43,935 bases of DNA from a virus. Numbering within the stretch: the stretch's first letter is position 1; every line of letters starts with the position of its first letter. The DNA lies in IMG/VR virus record IMGVR_UViG_3300031841_005775, positions 1 through 43,935 of that record, one strand, 5' to 3'. Positions 7,293-14,657 of this stretch are shown here, piece after piece. The translations under genes were made by a program, and so were the position numbers. The notes below the pieces were generated by a model. That model was not told the origin of the DNA, searched no databases, and saw only the letters and a list, made by a program, of their open reading frames with translations.

Positions 7293-8002
7293 TATAATTC
7301 CAATTTCTTCATAAGAGTAATTTTAGGTTTCATCATATAAATTTCAGAAAAATACTTATTAATAAAATCGCATTCAAATATTTCTGAAACCTGATTATTA
7401 GTTAATGTGAGATTAGATAAATGATTCATATTTTGAAAAGGTTTAGATAATTGTTCCATTCTATAAGCAAAATGGTTAGATGGTTTGTTTTTGAATTCTA
7501 CTTTGGTTTGTTGAGAATTTTTTATATCTGTTGGAAACTCTATGTCTAGAGCTTTTTCTATTCGCTGCAAATTCGTAGGCAAAAAAAGATCACGATAAAG
7601 TAATTTGAGGTTCTTATTGTCTTCTATGATAGAGTCATATAATTTTAAGGTTTTCTTATACATCTCTACGGTGTGTTTGTCTAGTTCTGTTTGCAGCGTA
7701 TTCTTTGTATTCATGTTCCTTTTATTTAAAGAAGAAAATACATAGAGTGGATTTCTTACAATAAAAATTTTAAAGTATTCACGATGTCTATCATCTAAAT
7801 CAAGGGCGAAGGGCCATTTTGTTATAAAGTGTTTTGGTTCGCCATTTTTACAATTTCTGTTAGGAGAATATTGAGGAACAATAATTCTTTCTCGTAATCT
7901 ATTTTTATTGTCTCTATGCGCAAAAACTCCATTGCAATCCGAAATGATTTTTTGCAAGATAGTGGTTCCGCAATGCGGAAAACCGGATACAATTATATTC
8001 AT
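7292..8002 (-). CDS. Sulfotransferase-like P-loop protein
   Basis: A 236-residue protein starting at the ATG at 8002, which forms an ATGA overlap with the preceding acetyltransferase gene; a start further upstream is possible but less likely. It begins MNIIVSGFPHCGTTILQ, the 5'-phosphosulfate loop of PAPS-dependent sulfotransferases. IFIVRNPLYVFSSL matches the 3'-phosphate binding segment. LKLLYRDLF fits the usual third conserved block. It probably sulfates a sugar of the glycan built by this cluster. It is one of three sulfotransferase-like genes in the window. Confidence 0.7.
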   Translation of the reverse strand: MNIIVSGFPHCGTTILQKIISDCNGVFAHRDNKNRLRERIIVPQYSPNRNCKNGEPKHFITKWPFALDLDDRHREYFKIFIVRNPLYVFSSLNKRNMNTKNTLQTELDKHTVEMYKKTLKLYDSIIEDNKNLKLLYRDLFLPTNLQRIEKALDIEFPTDIKNSQQTKVEFKNKPSNHFAYRMEQLSKPFQNMNHLSNLTLTNNQVSEIFECDFINKYFSEIYMMKPKITLMKKLEL

Positions 8003-8457
8003 TTGAATCTCTTGTGGATGCAAGGGTTGCCATAACAAACTGAATTTGCTTTTATGTCTTTAGTCACAACAGAACCAGCCCCAATTAGTACATTTTCCCC
8101 AATAGTTATTCCACATATAATCGTGGTATTTGCTCCTATACTACTTCCTTTTTTGATGTAGGTTTCTTTAAATCTGTCACGCCAATCTAAATCGGCCTTG
8201 GGGTAAAGATCGTTTGTTGTTATCACATTAGGTCCAATGAATACGTTATCTTCTATATGTACACCCTCATATAGCAAAGAATGATTTTGAATCTTGCAAT
8301 TATTTCCTACGATTACATTTGGACCTATATAGACACCTTCCCCTATAATGCAATTATCTCCTACCTTAGCACCTGCACAAATATGAGTAAATGCCCATAT
8401 TTGAGTATTTTTTCCTATCGCATTCGTTTCTATAATAGCGGTTGGATGATAATTCAT
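7999..8457 (-). CDS. WlbB/WbpD-like sugar N-acetyltransferase (hexapeptide repeat)
   Basis: A 152-residue left-handed beta-helix acyltransferase. Many hexapeptide turns can be read (IGKNTQ, VGDNCI, IGPNVI, VGNNCK, IGANTT, IGENVL, IGAGSV). The protein closely follows WlbB in TQIWAFTHICAGAKVGDN, CKIQNHSLLYEGVHIEDN, VFIGPNVITTND and SSIGANTTIICGITIGE. WlbB acetylates the 3-amino group of a UDP-2-acetamido-3-amino-glucuronate from acetyl-CoA. The flanking oxidoreductase and aminotransferase genes complete the same three-step route. It has ATGA overlaps with both neighbours. Confidence 0.85.
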   Translation of the reverse strand: MNYHPTAIIETNAIGKNTQIWAFTHICAGAKVGDNCIIGEGVYIGPNVIVGNNCKIQNHSLLYEGVHIEDNVFIGPNVITTNDLYPKADLDWRDRFKETYIKKGSSIGANTTIICGITIGENVLIGAGSVVTKDIKANSVCYGNPCIHKRFK

Positions 8458-9266
8458 ATATTTTTTATCAGGTCTAACAATAACAAATGAGATTTTTTAA
8501 CATTGATATAATCAGGATTATTTGAAAAAAAGTTATTATGTTCATTTTCTATTGGAGAAGATTTTTCAATAAATAAAGATTTTGATACATGCTCACCATC
8601 ATTATGCCAATGTTTTATTACGGATTGTTCCTGTAGGTCAGCTTCATAAGTGCAGTCTGTTTGCCTAATAATAATTTTACGCTCTTTAAAAAACGTATCT
8701 TTGCTCCATATCATTCTGCATAACGGATTTAAAGATGTAAAAATAAAAGTATTATTTTGCTTTAAGATAGAGGGTCGCTCTATATTTTCTTTCTGTGTGA
8801 TATAAAATAAAAGATCTATATCATGAATACCTATATCAGTCATAGTACATACCTTGCTATTTTTATTTTCGCAGCATCTGCTAAAATCAATATTAATAAT
8901 CTTATTAACATCTATAGAATATTTCAATGTAGTTAACACTGGATTAAAACGCTCTACCATTCCAGCTATAACCTTTTTGTCATCTGTCATTTCTAATAAG
9001 TGTTCATATTCTATAGCAATTGGTTTTTCTACTAGAATATATCCCACATAACCAAGAGAACGAATGTGTTTATAGTTATCATAATGTTTGTTTTCTGGTG
9101 ATGATATTATAACTCTATCAAAGCTATGAATATCTGATAGGTCAGATCTTAATTCAGCAGGTCCGATGTTTGATGGATCGTACCATTTCCAAAGTATTTT
9201 ATTTTTAGATAAATATTTAGCATGTATCTTACCGATATTACCAAAACCCATTATTAAGCAATTCAT
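8454..9266 (-). CDS. Gfo/Idh/MocA-family NAD-dependent sugar oxidoreductase
   Basis: A 270-residue oxidoreductase. The start at 9266 gives the proper Rossmann opening MNCLIMGFGNIGKIHAKYL, whereas the longer frame runs into the previous gene. DRVIISSPENKHYDN and VEKPIA are the family's cofactor and catalytic-Lys motifs, and DIGIHDIDLL matches the usual GxHxxD helix. By position it is WlbA-like: it would oxidise C3 of a UDP-sugar before transamination and acetylation by the next two genes. It is shorter than typical members (about 310-340). An AGAGGGGG stretch within the end of the upstream gene may serve as ribosome binding site. Confidence 0.8.
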   Translation of the reverse strand: MNCLIMGFGNIGKIHAKYLSKNKILWKWYDPSNIGPAELRSDLSDIHSFDRVIISSPENKHYDNYKHIRSLGYVGYILVEKPIAIEYEHLLEMTDDKKVIAGMVERFNPVLTTLKYSIDVNKIINIDFSRCCENKNSKVCTMTDIGIHDIDLLFYITQKENIERPSILKQNNTFIFTSLNPLCRMIWSKDTFFKERKIIIRQTDCTYEADLQEQSVIKHWHNDGEHVSKSLFIEKSSPIENEHNNFFSNNPDYINVKKSHLLLLDLIKNI

Positions 9267-9270
9267 TTGA

Positions 9271-10284
9271 CTATAGCCGACCCCCTCTGTAACTATTAAA
9301 ATTAGCATTTTCTGCAATATCAGTATATTTATGCAATTCATTATTTAATACCCTCTCATAGAGAAGGCATCTTTCTTTTATCAATAGCTCTGGGTTCCAG
9401 AATTTTTCCATCCACGCTCTATTTTGTTTTCCTTGATGAATTATCTGATTAAGATTATTTTGTGTAATATTATTTTCTAGATACTCAAGTAATTCTTGTT
9501 TATTAGTAATATTCACATAAGGAACAGTAGTACCATAGAATGCTTCAAATAATTTTTGATTAGCTTCTGATACATTACCAATTACCACTCTACCCAAGGC
9601 TAAACCTTCAAAACCGCCCTGATTATAATTTCCGCTATTTATATCGTCTATAACTATATGTGATTGAGACTTGATTTTTAAACAATTTTCATAGCTTTGC
9701 CCTTCAATCAAAAAATAGTCAAAAGATTTTGGATAATTTTTTTTCAGTTTTTCCAAAACGTCAATAACTGCTGTTGTACCTTTATTGTGATAGTTATTTT
9801 TTAACCTATTGCGATATGGGGTAAAAGATACAGTAATTTTATTTAATAGTTTAGTTTTTAGATATTCTGATATTATTGTACTATGTATATCAATACCATA
9901 CCAATAAATCAATGGTATATATTTATTGTTATTATGTGGTAAGTCGCCGAGAGCAAAATGACCGTGATTGACAACGATTGGAATATTTTTACTTATTGCT
10001 TCTGGTATACATTGATTCTTTACACAAGATTTTATTCCATATTTTGGATGTGTATGAATTTGTAACAAAGATCTTTTTTCTTTGATAAAACTGTCATGTA
10101 TATGACTGTTATTAAAGCAATCATTTAGATGCAAGATGTGATTGTTGATATTTATCTTATCTGTGTAAATATTTATCAAAGAAGAGCTAGAATATTTTGT
10201 AAAAAGCATCTGCCACCTTTCAAGGTTCCTAGCTAAATTGGTTTGCCTATACATAGCTATCGATAATTTATTAGATCTGATCAT
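9271..10284 (-). CDS. GT-B-type glycosyltransferase (GT1/GT4-like)
   Basis: A 337-residue protein. The C-terminal half contains SHIVIDDINSGNYNQGGFEGLALGRVVIGN, which resembles the donor-binding segment of GT4-like enzymes (acidic/EGLALG loop). A following stretch, PYVNITNKQELLEYLENNI, looks like the usual terminal helices. The N-terminal half has LLQIHTHP and PIVVNHGHF, acceptor-domain strands typical of GT-B folds. The gene sits between the oxidoreductase (four bases away) and the second GT42-like gene. The sugar it transfers cannot be inferred. Confidence 0.65.
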   Translation of the reverse strand: MIRSNKLSIAMYRQTNLARNLERWQMLFTKYSSSSLINIYTDKININNHILHLNDCFNNSHIHDSFIKEKRSLLQIHTHPKYGIKSCVKNQCIPEAISKNIPIVVNHGHFALGDLPHNNNKYIPLIYWYGIDIHSTIISEYLKTKLLNKITVSFTPYRNRLKNNYHNKGTTAVIDVLEKLKKNYPKSFDYFLIEGQSYENCLKIKSQSHIVIDDINSGNYNQGGFEGLALGRVVIGNVSEANQKLFEAFYGTTVPYVNITNKQELLEYLENNITQNNLNQIIHQGKQNRAWMEKFWNPELLIKERCLLYERVLNNELHKYTDIAENANFNSYRGGRL

Positions 10285-10305
10285 AAAACTTTTGCCTCGT
10301 TTTTA

Positions 10306-10971
10306 TTATTTATCACTAATATGGTTGATTCTACAATTAGATGTAGATAGTATATTGTCAAATAAGTCTCGATTAATTTTCATATTATGCTGCTGTGGAT
10401 CATACGGTTTATCTGTAATGTCTGGGCGTTTTATATGCTTTAGATGGTAGCAGTAGTCTGAGTCATAGAAATCTATTCCATATATGTCAATAGAAGCAGG
10501 ATTAAATTGCAATAAATGAATTAAAGCTATCGTCCCACTGAATATGTCTGTTTTGTATTTTTTCTTAAGGTCACTTCTTAAATTCTCTAGTATTAAAATA
10601 CTTTCTGGGAATCTGCTTTCCGTTATCTTGCAATTTATAAAACTACGATGTTTTTTGTTTTTATAAGGAATTCCTAAAATAATTATATTTTTATTAAAAG
10701 TAAGTAAGTCTTTGATAAAATTACCTAGTAAATCCCATACGCTACAGTTATGATATAATATGTCTAACTCTTTGACTATGCTTTGCACTTGATATATCCT
10801 ATTCACTCCTACCACAACGTCGTAATCTTTTGCATTGGTAAACTTCTCAGCACTTGAACCGCAGGCAATCAAGCAAATTTTTTTATTCTGAATTAATGAA
10901 TTACCTATAAGTGATTCTGATAAACGATGCACACCATCGGTATCAACGAGACACTCCAGAAAACTAGTCAT
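10306..10971 (-). CDS. GT42-like (sialyltransferase-fold) glycosyltransferase, paralogue 2
   Basis: A 222-residue protein starting at the ATG at 10971, which overlaps the NeuB-like stop as ATGA. It repeats the plan of the gene at 4245-4865: KKICLIACGSSAEKF, DVVVGVNRIYQ, FSGTIALIHLLQFNP, ASIDIYGIDFYD and PQQHNMKINRDLF. His196 is in the place of the catalytic His of CstII. It is placed directly after the NeuB-like gene, so it may use the CMP-activated product of this cassette. The two paralogues differ widely outside the motifs, so they may transfer to different acceptors. Confidence 0.6.
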   Translation of the reverse strand: MTSFLECLVDTDGVHRLSESLIGNSLIQNKKICLIACGSSAEKFTNAKDYDVVVGVNRIYQVQSIVKELDILYHNCSVWDLLGNFIKDLLTFNKNIIILGIPYKNKKHRSFINCKITESRFPESILILENLRSDLKKKYKTDIFSGTIALIHLLQFNPASIDIYGIDFYDSDYCYHLKHIKRPDITDKPYDPQQHNMKINRDLFDNILSTSNCRINHISDK

Positions 10972-11789
10972 CCCCTTAGACTCCTTCTTTTTTCTTTTTC
11001 TGTAATTAATAAGGTTCTTTCTAATTCTGGATAACGCATACTGCATTCGATATCTCTTATACCCTTAACGAGCTTAAATAGTCCCGAAGGTTCTAAACTA
11101 CTTAAATGATCACTACCCCACATATTGTGATTAAGAGTAATATGTCTTTCTATCCAGTTAGCACCAAGAGCAACCGCTGCAAAAGTTGTGACTAAGCCAT
11201 ATTCATGACCGCTATATCCTATCTCAGAATTTTTCCATTTGTTTTTTAACCACTTAATATAGTTTAAATTCAGTTCGTTTATGGGGGAAGGATAAGTACT
11301 ATTAGTATGCATAATAATATCTGGGTTACAAGCCTCAATACATTTTTCAATTTCCTCTTCCGTACTCATGCCGGTAGAAATAATTAGGGTTGAAAAATTA
11401 TCTCTAGCATGTTTACACAAATCTAAATCTGTAATAAGTGCAGATGGTATCTTAGTAATCCCAGAATATTTTGACATAGTATCAGAGCTTGGAATATCCC
11501 ATACGCTACTGAAGAATATAATACCTTTATCTATAGAGTAATGGACTAGTTCAACTATCTGATCTTCACTGAACTCTATCTTTTTCTTGTAGTCTAAATA
11601 AGTCATAGACCCCCAAGGAGTATCCCTGATTTTGCCCTTTTGGGATTCCGGCACACACAAATCAGGTGTTCTTTTTTGTATTTTAACATAATCACATCCA
11701 GCAACAGCCGCTAAGTCTATTAACTTCTTGCAGTTTTCTATAGAACCATTATGGTTTATACCTATTTCTGCTATGATTTTTGTAGACAT
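10968..11789 (-). CDS. neuB: NeuB-type nonulosonic acid (sialic/legionaminic/pseudaminic) synthase lacking the SAF domain
   Basis: A 273-residue TIM-barrel enzyme with family motifs IIAEIGINHNGS, CDYVKIQKRTPDL, FFSSVWDIPS, LIISTGMSTEEEI, MHTNSTYPSP, IGYSGHEYG, WIERHITLNHNMWGSDH and SLEPSGL. NeuB-type enzymes condense phosphoenolpyruvate with an acylamino-hexose to make a nine-carbon acid. Full-length proteins are about 340-350 residues and end in a SAF (antifreeze-like) domain. This one stops just where that domain would begin (EKEKRRSLRG). It is first in the eleven-gene minus-strand cassette and diverges from the thioredoxin gene across 33 bases. I see no clear promoter or Shine-Dalgarno motif. 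Confidence 0.88.
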   Translation of the reverse strand: MSTKIIAEIGINHNGSIENCKKLIDLAAVAGCDYVKIQKRTPDLCVPESQKGKIRDTPWGSMTYLDYKKKIEFSEDQIVELVHYSIDKGIIFFSSVWDIPSSDTMSKYSGITKIPSALITDLDLCKHARDNFSTLIISTGMSTEEEIEKCIEACNPDIIMHTNSTYPSPINELNLNYIKWLKNKWKNSEIGYSGHEYGLVTTFAAVALGANWIERHITLNHNMWGSDHLSSLEPSGLFKLVKGIRDIECSMRYPELERTLLITEKEKRRSLRG

Positions 11790-11822
11790 TAAGGTGTATA
11801 TTAATAAAAGGAGTTTAATAAT

Positions 11823-12203
11823 ATGAAAAAAATAATACTAGCATTACTAATGTTTTTTATACCGGTTGTCACAAAAGCAAAGCCACCTGTATTCACCGAT
11901 AATTATAAGCAGTCATTGGAGTTGACGCAAGAGTTGGGATTGCCTATAGTTTTGATATTCGGAGCAGACTGGTGCAAATATTGCGTGGTACAGAAAAAGG
12001 ATCTATGGGACAATTTAGAATTATTGAACGATATGATTATCGTACCTATAGATATAGATGAAAGTCCACAGATTGCTGATGAATATGGGATTCGCAAAGT
12101 CCCAACAACAGTTTTCCTATTAAATAAGACTGAAAAAGCAAGAAAAAACGGATACTCAAACCTAAAAGACTTTAAAGCTTGGTTGAAAAACTTACCAAAT
12201 TAG
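11823..12203 (+). CDS. Exported thioredoxin-like protein
   Basis: A 126-residue protein with a clear signal peptide (MKKIILALLMFFIPVVTKA, cleavage near residue 19). A thioredoxin fold follows: ADWCKYC active site (Cys51, Cys54), DIDESPQIADEYGIRKVPT with cis-Pro94, and a terminal GYSNLKDFKAWL. AAGGAG at 11808-11813 is a good ribosome binding site. It would act in the periplasm or outside the membrane, reducing or forming disulfides, similar to the DsbD C-terminal or TlpA group. It is the first plus-strand gene in this block. Client proteins are unknown; the Cys-rich protein at 42017 is an attractive but unproven one. Confidence 0.88.
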   Translation: MKKIILALLMFFIPVVTKAKPPVFTDNYKQSLELTQELGLPIVLIFGADWCKYCVVQKKDLWDNLELLNDMIIVPIDIDESPQIADEYGIRKVPTTVFLLNKTEKARKNGYSNLKDFKAWLKNLPN

Positions 12204-12218
12204 GGTGTATATACAGAT

Positions 12219-12533
12219 ATGAGTACGAATTTAGAAATATTAATTATTATTTGTCTATCAATATTTATTTTTAGTGCTGGTATTTATATCGGTAGTATAT
12301 TATGTATGAAATCTAGTGCTCATCATGAAGAAGTCCCTGTAAGTTTCCTTAAAAAGAACAAAAGCGCTAAAAGTGATATGAAAACAAAAATTAGTATTGA
12401 CGATACGAAAGTAGTTACAAAAATAGAAACATCTGGCATGGAAAGAAAATTTGAAGAAATGGGCAAGAAATCAACAAAAGAGAATACAATCAAAAGCTCA
12501 ATCAGTAAACTGAAAAGCATGAAAGGTAATTAA
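12219..12533 (+). CDS. Small single-pass membrane protein with basic, helical tail
   Basis: A 104-residue protein with one N-terminal membrane span (LEILIIICLSIFIFSAGIYIGSIL, residues 5-28). A Lys/Ser/Glu-rich cytoplasmic tail of about 75 residues follows, probably disordered or helical. No family is recognised. The gene ends one base before the actin-like ATPase start, so the two are surely co-expressed. By analogy with membrane anchors of bacterial actins it could tether the filament, but this rests on gene order only. Confidence 0.6.
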   Translation: MSTNLEILIIICLSIFIFSAGIYIGSILCMKSSAHHEEVPVSFLKKNKSAKSDMKTKISIDDTKVVTKIETSGMERKFEEMGKKSTKENTIKSSISKLKSMKGN

Positions 12534-12534
12534 T

Positions 12535-13539
12535 ATGAGTAAAGGTCTTGATGTAGGTACTAGTTTTATTATCATGTCTCAATATGATGAAAAAGAAAAC
12601 ATATTGTTTAATGATTTTAGAGATGCATTTTATGTTATCAGACCTTCAACACCAGTTGCTAACAAAATGATAGAAAAGGGACTGAAGGGCAAAGTTTTTA
12701 TTAAAGATGTAGATGGTTCTTTCGTAGTGCTAGGGAAAGACGCTATTGAAAAGGCAGTAGAAAGAAATGAAACAGCACGAAGGCCCATGTATAGAGGTGT
12801 CGTATCCGTGAAGGAGAAAGATGCCAGAAGGATATTGGCTTATATACTAAAAGAAGTAGTCGGTGAAGCCGATGAACCAGGTGAAAAATTAGTTTTCTGT
12901 GTCCCCGCTCAACCAGTAGATCAAGAAGATGATGATTTTGATGTTGGATATCACGAGGATGTTGTTAAAACCATATTGTCAGAAGTCGGATATGATGCTA
13001 GGTCTGTTAATGAAGCAGAAGCGTTGTGCTATGCTGAATTAGAAGATACTGATTATACTGGTATTGGAATTAGTTGTGGCGCTGGTATGACAAATGTTTG
13101 TGTTATGCTTAATGGTGAGCCAACAGTAGTCTTTAGTACAACAAAGTCAGGCGATTGGGTAGATCGTATGAGTGCTGTGGCCACAGGTGAGCCAGATAGT
13201 GTTGTTCAGGTGGAGAAAGAGGGTGGAGGCTTTACAGTGGGTGAGCCTAATGATAATCCTGTTTTAAGTGCTGTAGCATCATATTATGAAAGATTAATAG
13301 AATATACAGCAAAGCAATTATCGGCTGCATTGTCTGGACACAAATCTCTTCCAAAGTTTAAGCATCCAATTAAGATTGTTGTCGCTGGTGGAACGTCGCA
13401 GGCTGATGGCTATATCGCAAAATTACAGGAAAAACTATTAGAAGCAGATTTTCCATTAGAAATAGAACAAGTTGCACATTCAGATGATCCTTTATATGCT
13501 GTGTCTAAAGGCTGCTTAATTGCTGCCCATCTTTTATAG
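12535..13539 (+). CDS. Actin/MreB/ParM-superfamily ATPase
   Basis: A 334-residue protein carrying all five ATP-site motifs of the actin-Hsp70 superfamily: phosphate 1 GLDVGTSFI (4-12), connect 1 NEAEALCYAE (159-168), phosphate 2 GIGISCGAGMTNVCV (176-190), adenosine motif IVVAGGTSQADGY (281-293) and connect 2 DPLYAVSKGCLIA (318-330). LVFCVPAQP and SGDWVDRM also fit. The length fits ParM, MreB or FtsA-like proteins and excludes Hsp70. Phage actins position DNA or replication sites in the cell. The preceding gene encodes a membrane protein. The following HNH gene offers no ParR candidate. It cannot be placed in a named actin clade by eye. Confidence 0.85.
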   Translation: MSKGLDVGTSFIIMSQYDEKENILFNDFRDAFYVIRPSTPVANKMIEKGLKGKVFIKDVDGSFVVLGKDAIEKAVERNETARRPMYRGVVSVKEKDARRILAYILKEVVGEADEPGEKLVFCVPAQPVDQEDDDFDVGYHEDVVKTILSEVGYDARSVNEAEALCYAELEDTDYTGIGISCGAGMTNVCVMLNGEPTVVFSTTKSGDWVDRMSAVATGEPDSVVQVEKEGGGFTVGEPNDNPVLSAVASYYERLIEYTAKQLSAALSGHKSLPKFKHPIKIVVAGGTSQADGYIAKLQEKLLEADFPLEIEQVAHSDDPLYAVSKGCLIAAHLL

Positions 13540-13551
13540 AAGAGTAAAATT

Positions 13552-13875
13552 GTGTTTAGCATATTATCATTTATTTCACATAAGTTAAGATATGCTATAA
13601 GATCGGGTAATTGGCCGGGAGTTAGGAAGAAACATTTAGAAAAACAGCCATGTTGCCAAGCGTGTGGCTCCTGCAAAAAACCGGAGGTTCATCATATAGT
13701 GCCTGTGCATTTGGATCCTTCAAAAGAATTAGATCCAGAAAATCTTATTACCTTATGCGATAAATATTGTCATTTTGTGTTTGGGCACTTAATGAATTAT
13801 AAAAGCTGGAATGAAAATGTAGTAGAAGATTCTAAGGTGTATTATAATAAGGTGAAGAATAAACCTTTTAAATAA
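13552..13875 (+). CDS. HNH endonuclease
   Basis: A 107-residue protein starting with GTG at 13552; no ATG is available in frame before the conserved region. The HNH core reads CCQACGSCKKPEVHHIVPVH, then DPENLITLCDKYCHF. The zinc pairs are CxxC and LCxxxCH, the catalytic pair is HH, and the Asn lies in ENL. It cuts DNA. Phage HNH proteins of this size either assist terminase in packaging or behave as free-standing homing enzymes. No terminase gene is visible nearby, so the role is open. The basic N-terminus (KLRYAIRSGNWPGVRKKHL) may contact DNA. Confidence 0.85.
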   Translation: MFSILSFISHKLRYAIRSGNWPGVRKKHLEKQPCCQACGSCKKPEVHHIVPVHLDPSKELDPENLITLCDKYCHFVFGHLMNYKSWNENVVEDSKVYYNKVKNKPFK

Positions 13876-13883
13876 AGGGGTAC

Positions 13884-14654
13884 ATGATGAGATACCTCCT
13901 AATATTGTTAATACTTATCTGTTCATTGATTACTCATGCTGGCACTATCGATCCTAATATACCAGATTCAAAATATATAGAATATGGGAAAAAATATGAG
14001 TGTGTACTAAAAATAAGAGGACTTTATGCGGATGAGTTGAATAGTGCATTTGCTGCATCCTGCGTACTGATTGACAGATATCATATTCTAACAGCTGCTC
14101 ATATAGTTGAAAATTCATTAACCCAGCATGTAATACATAACAACAAAGCTTATCCTTGCTCAATCGTGGCTATTCACATAGGGTATAAGTCTTCTGTTTT
14201 TGGTAAACACGATATAGCTCTAGCTAGATTGCAAAGGCCTATAGATATCGATTTTTATCCTGAACTATATAAGGATCGAGACGAAAAAGGTAAAGTTTGC
14301 GGCATATCTGGTTGGGGTATAGGTGGCAATTTTAAAAAAGGTGTTAAATCAGAGGAATTTGACAATAAAAGGCGAGCAGGATCAAATATTGTGGCAGATA
14401 TAGAGGACAATGTACTGATATGCAAGGCCAATGATTCACCCAGAACAGAGCTAGAGTTTTTAATTGCATCAGGCGATAGCGGTGGCGGATTATTTATAGA
14501 CAAAAAGATTGCTGGAATCAATTCTTGTGTATTATCTATTGATGGAAAAGCTGATTCTACATACAGAGATATGGGAGCTCATACTAGAATTAGTGACTAT
14601 ATTGAATGGATTGAAAAAACAAAATTATCAATAGAAAAAATACTAGAGAAATAA
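13884..14654 (+). CDS. Exported trypsin-like (S1 family) serine protease
   Basis: A 256-residue protein with a signal peptide (MMRYLLILLILICSLITHAG). A chymotrypsin fold follows with the full triad: His73 in LTAAHIV, Asp110 in KHDIALARL and Ser199 in SGDSGGGLF. SGWGIGG is the usual loop before the specificity pocket. AAAGGGG at 13874-13880 sits three bases from the first ATG and six from the second (13887), so the second may be the true start. Exported S1 proteases are uncommon in phages. It could process fibre proteins, cleave host envelope proteins or help lysis. A subtilase gene follows four bases on. Confidence 0.88.
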   Translation: MMRYLLILLILICSLITHAGTIDPNIPDSKYIEYGKKYECVLKIRGLYADELNSAFAASCVLIDRYHILTAAHIVENSLTQHVIHNNKAYPCSIVAIHIGYKSSVFGKHDIALARLQRPIDIDFYPELYKDRDEKGKVCGISGWGIGGNFKKGVKSEEFDNKRRAGSNIVADIEDNVLICKANDSPRTELEFLIASGDSGGGLFIDKKIAGINSCVLSIDGKADSTYRDMGAHTRISDYIEWIEKTKLSIEKILEK

Positions 14655-14657
14655 ATA

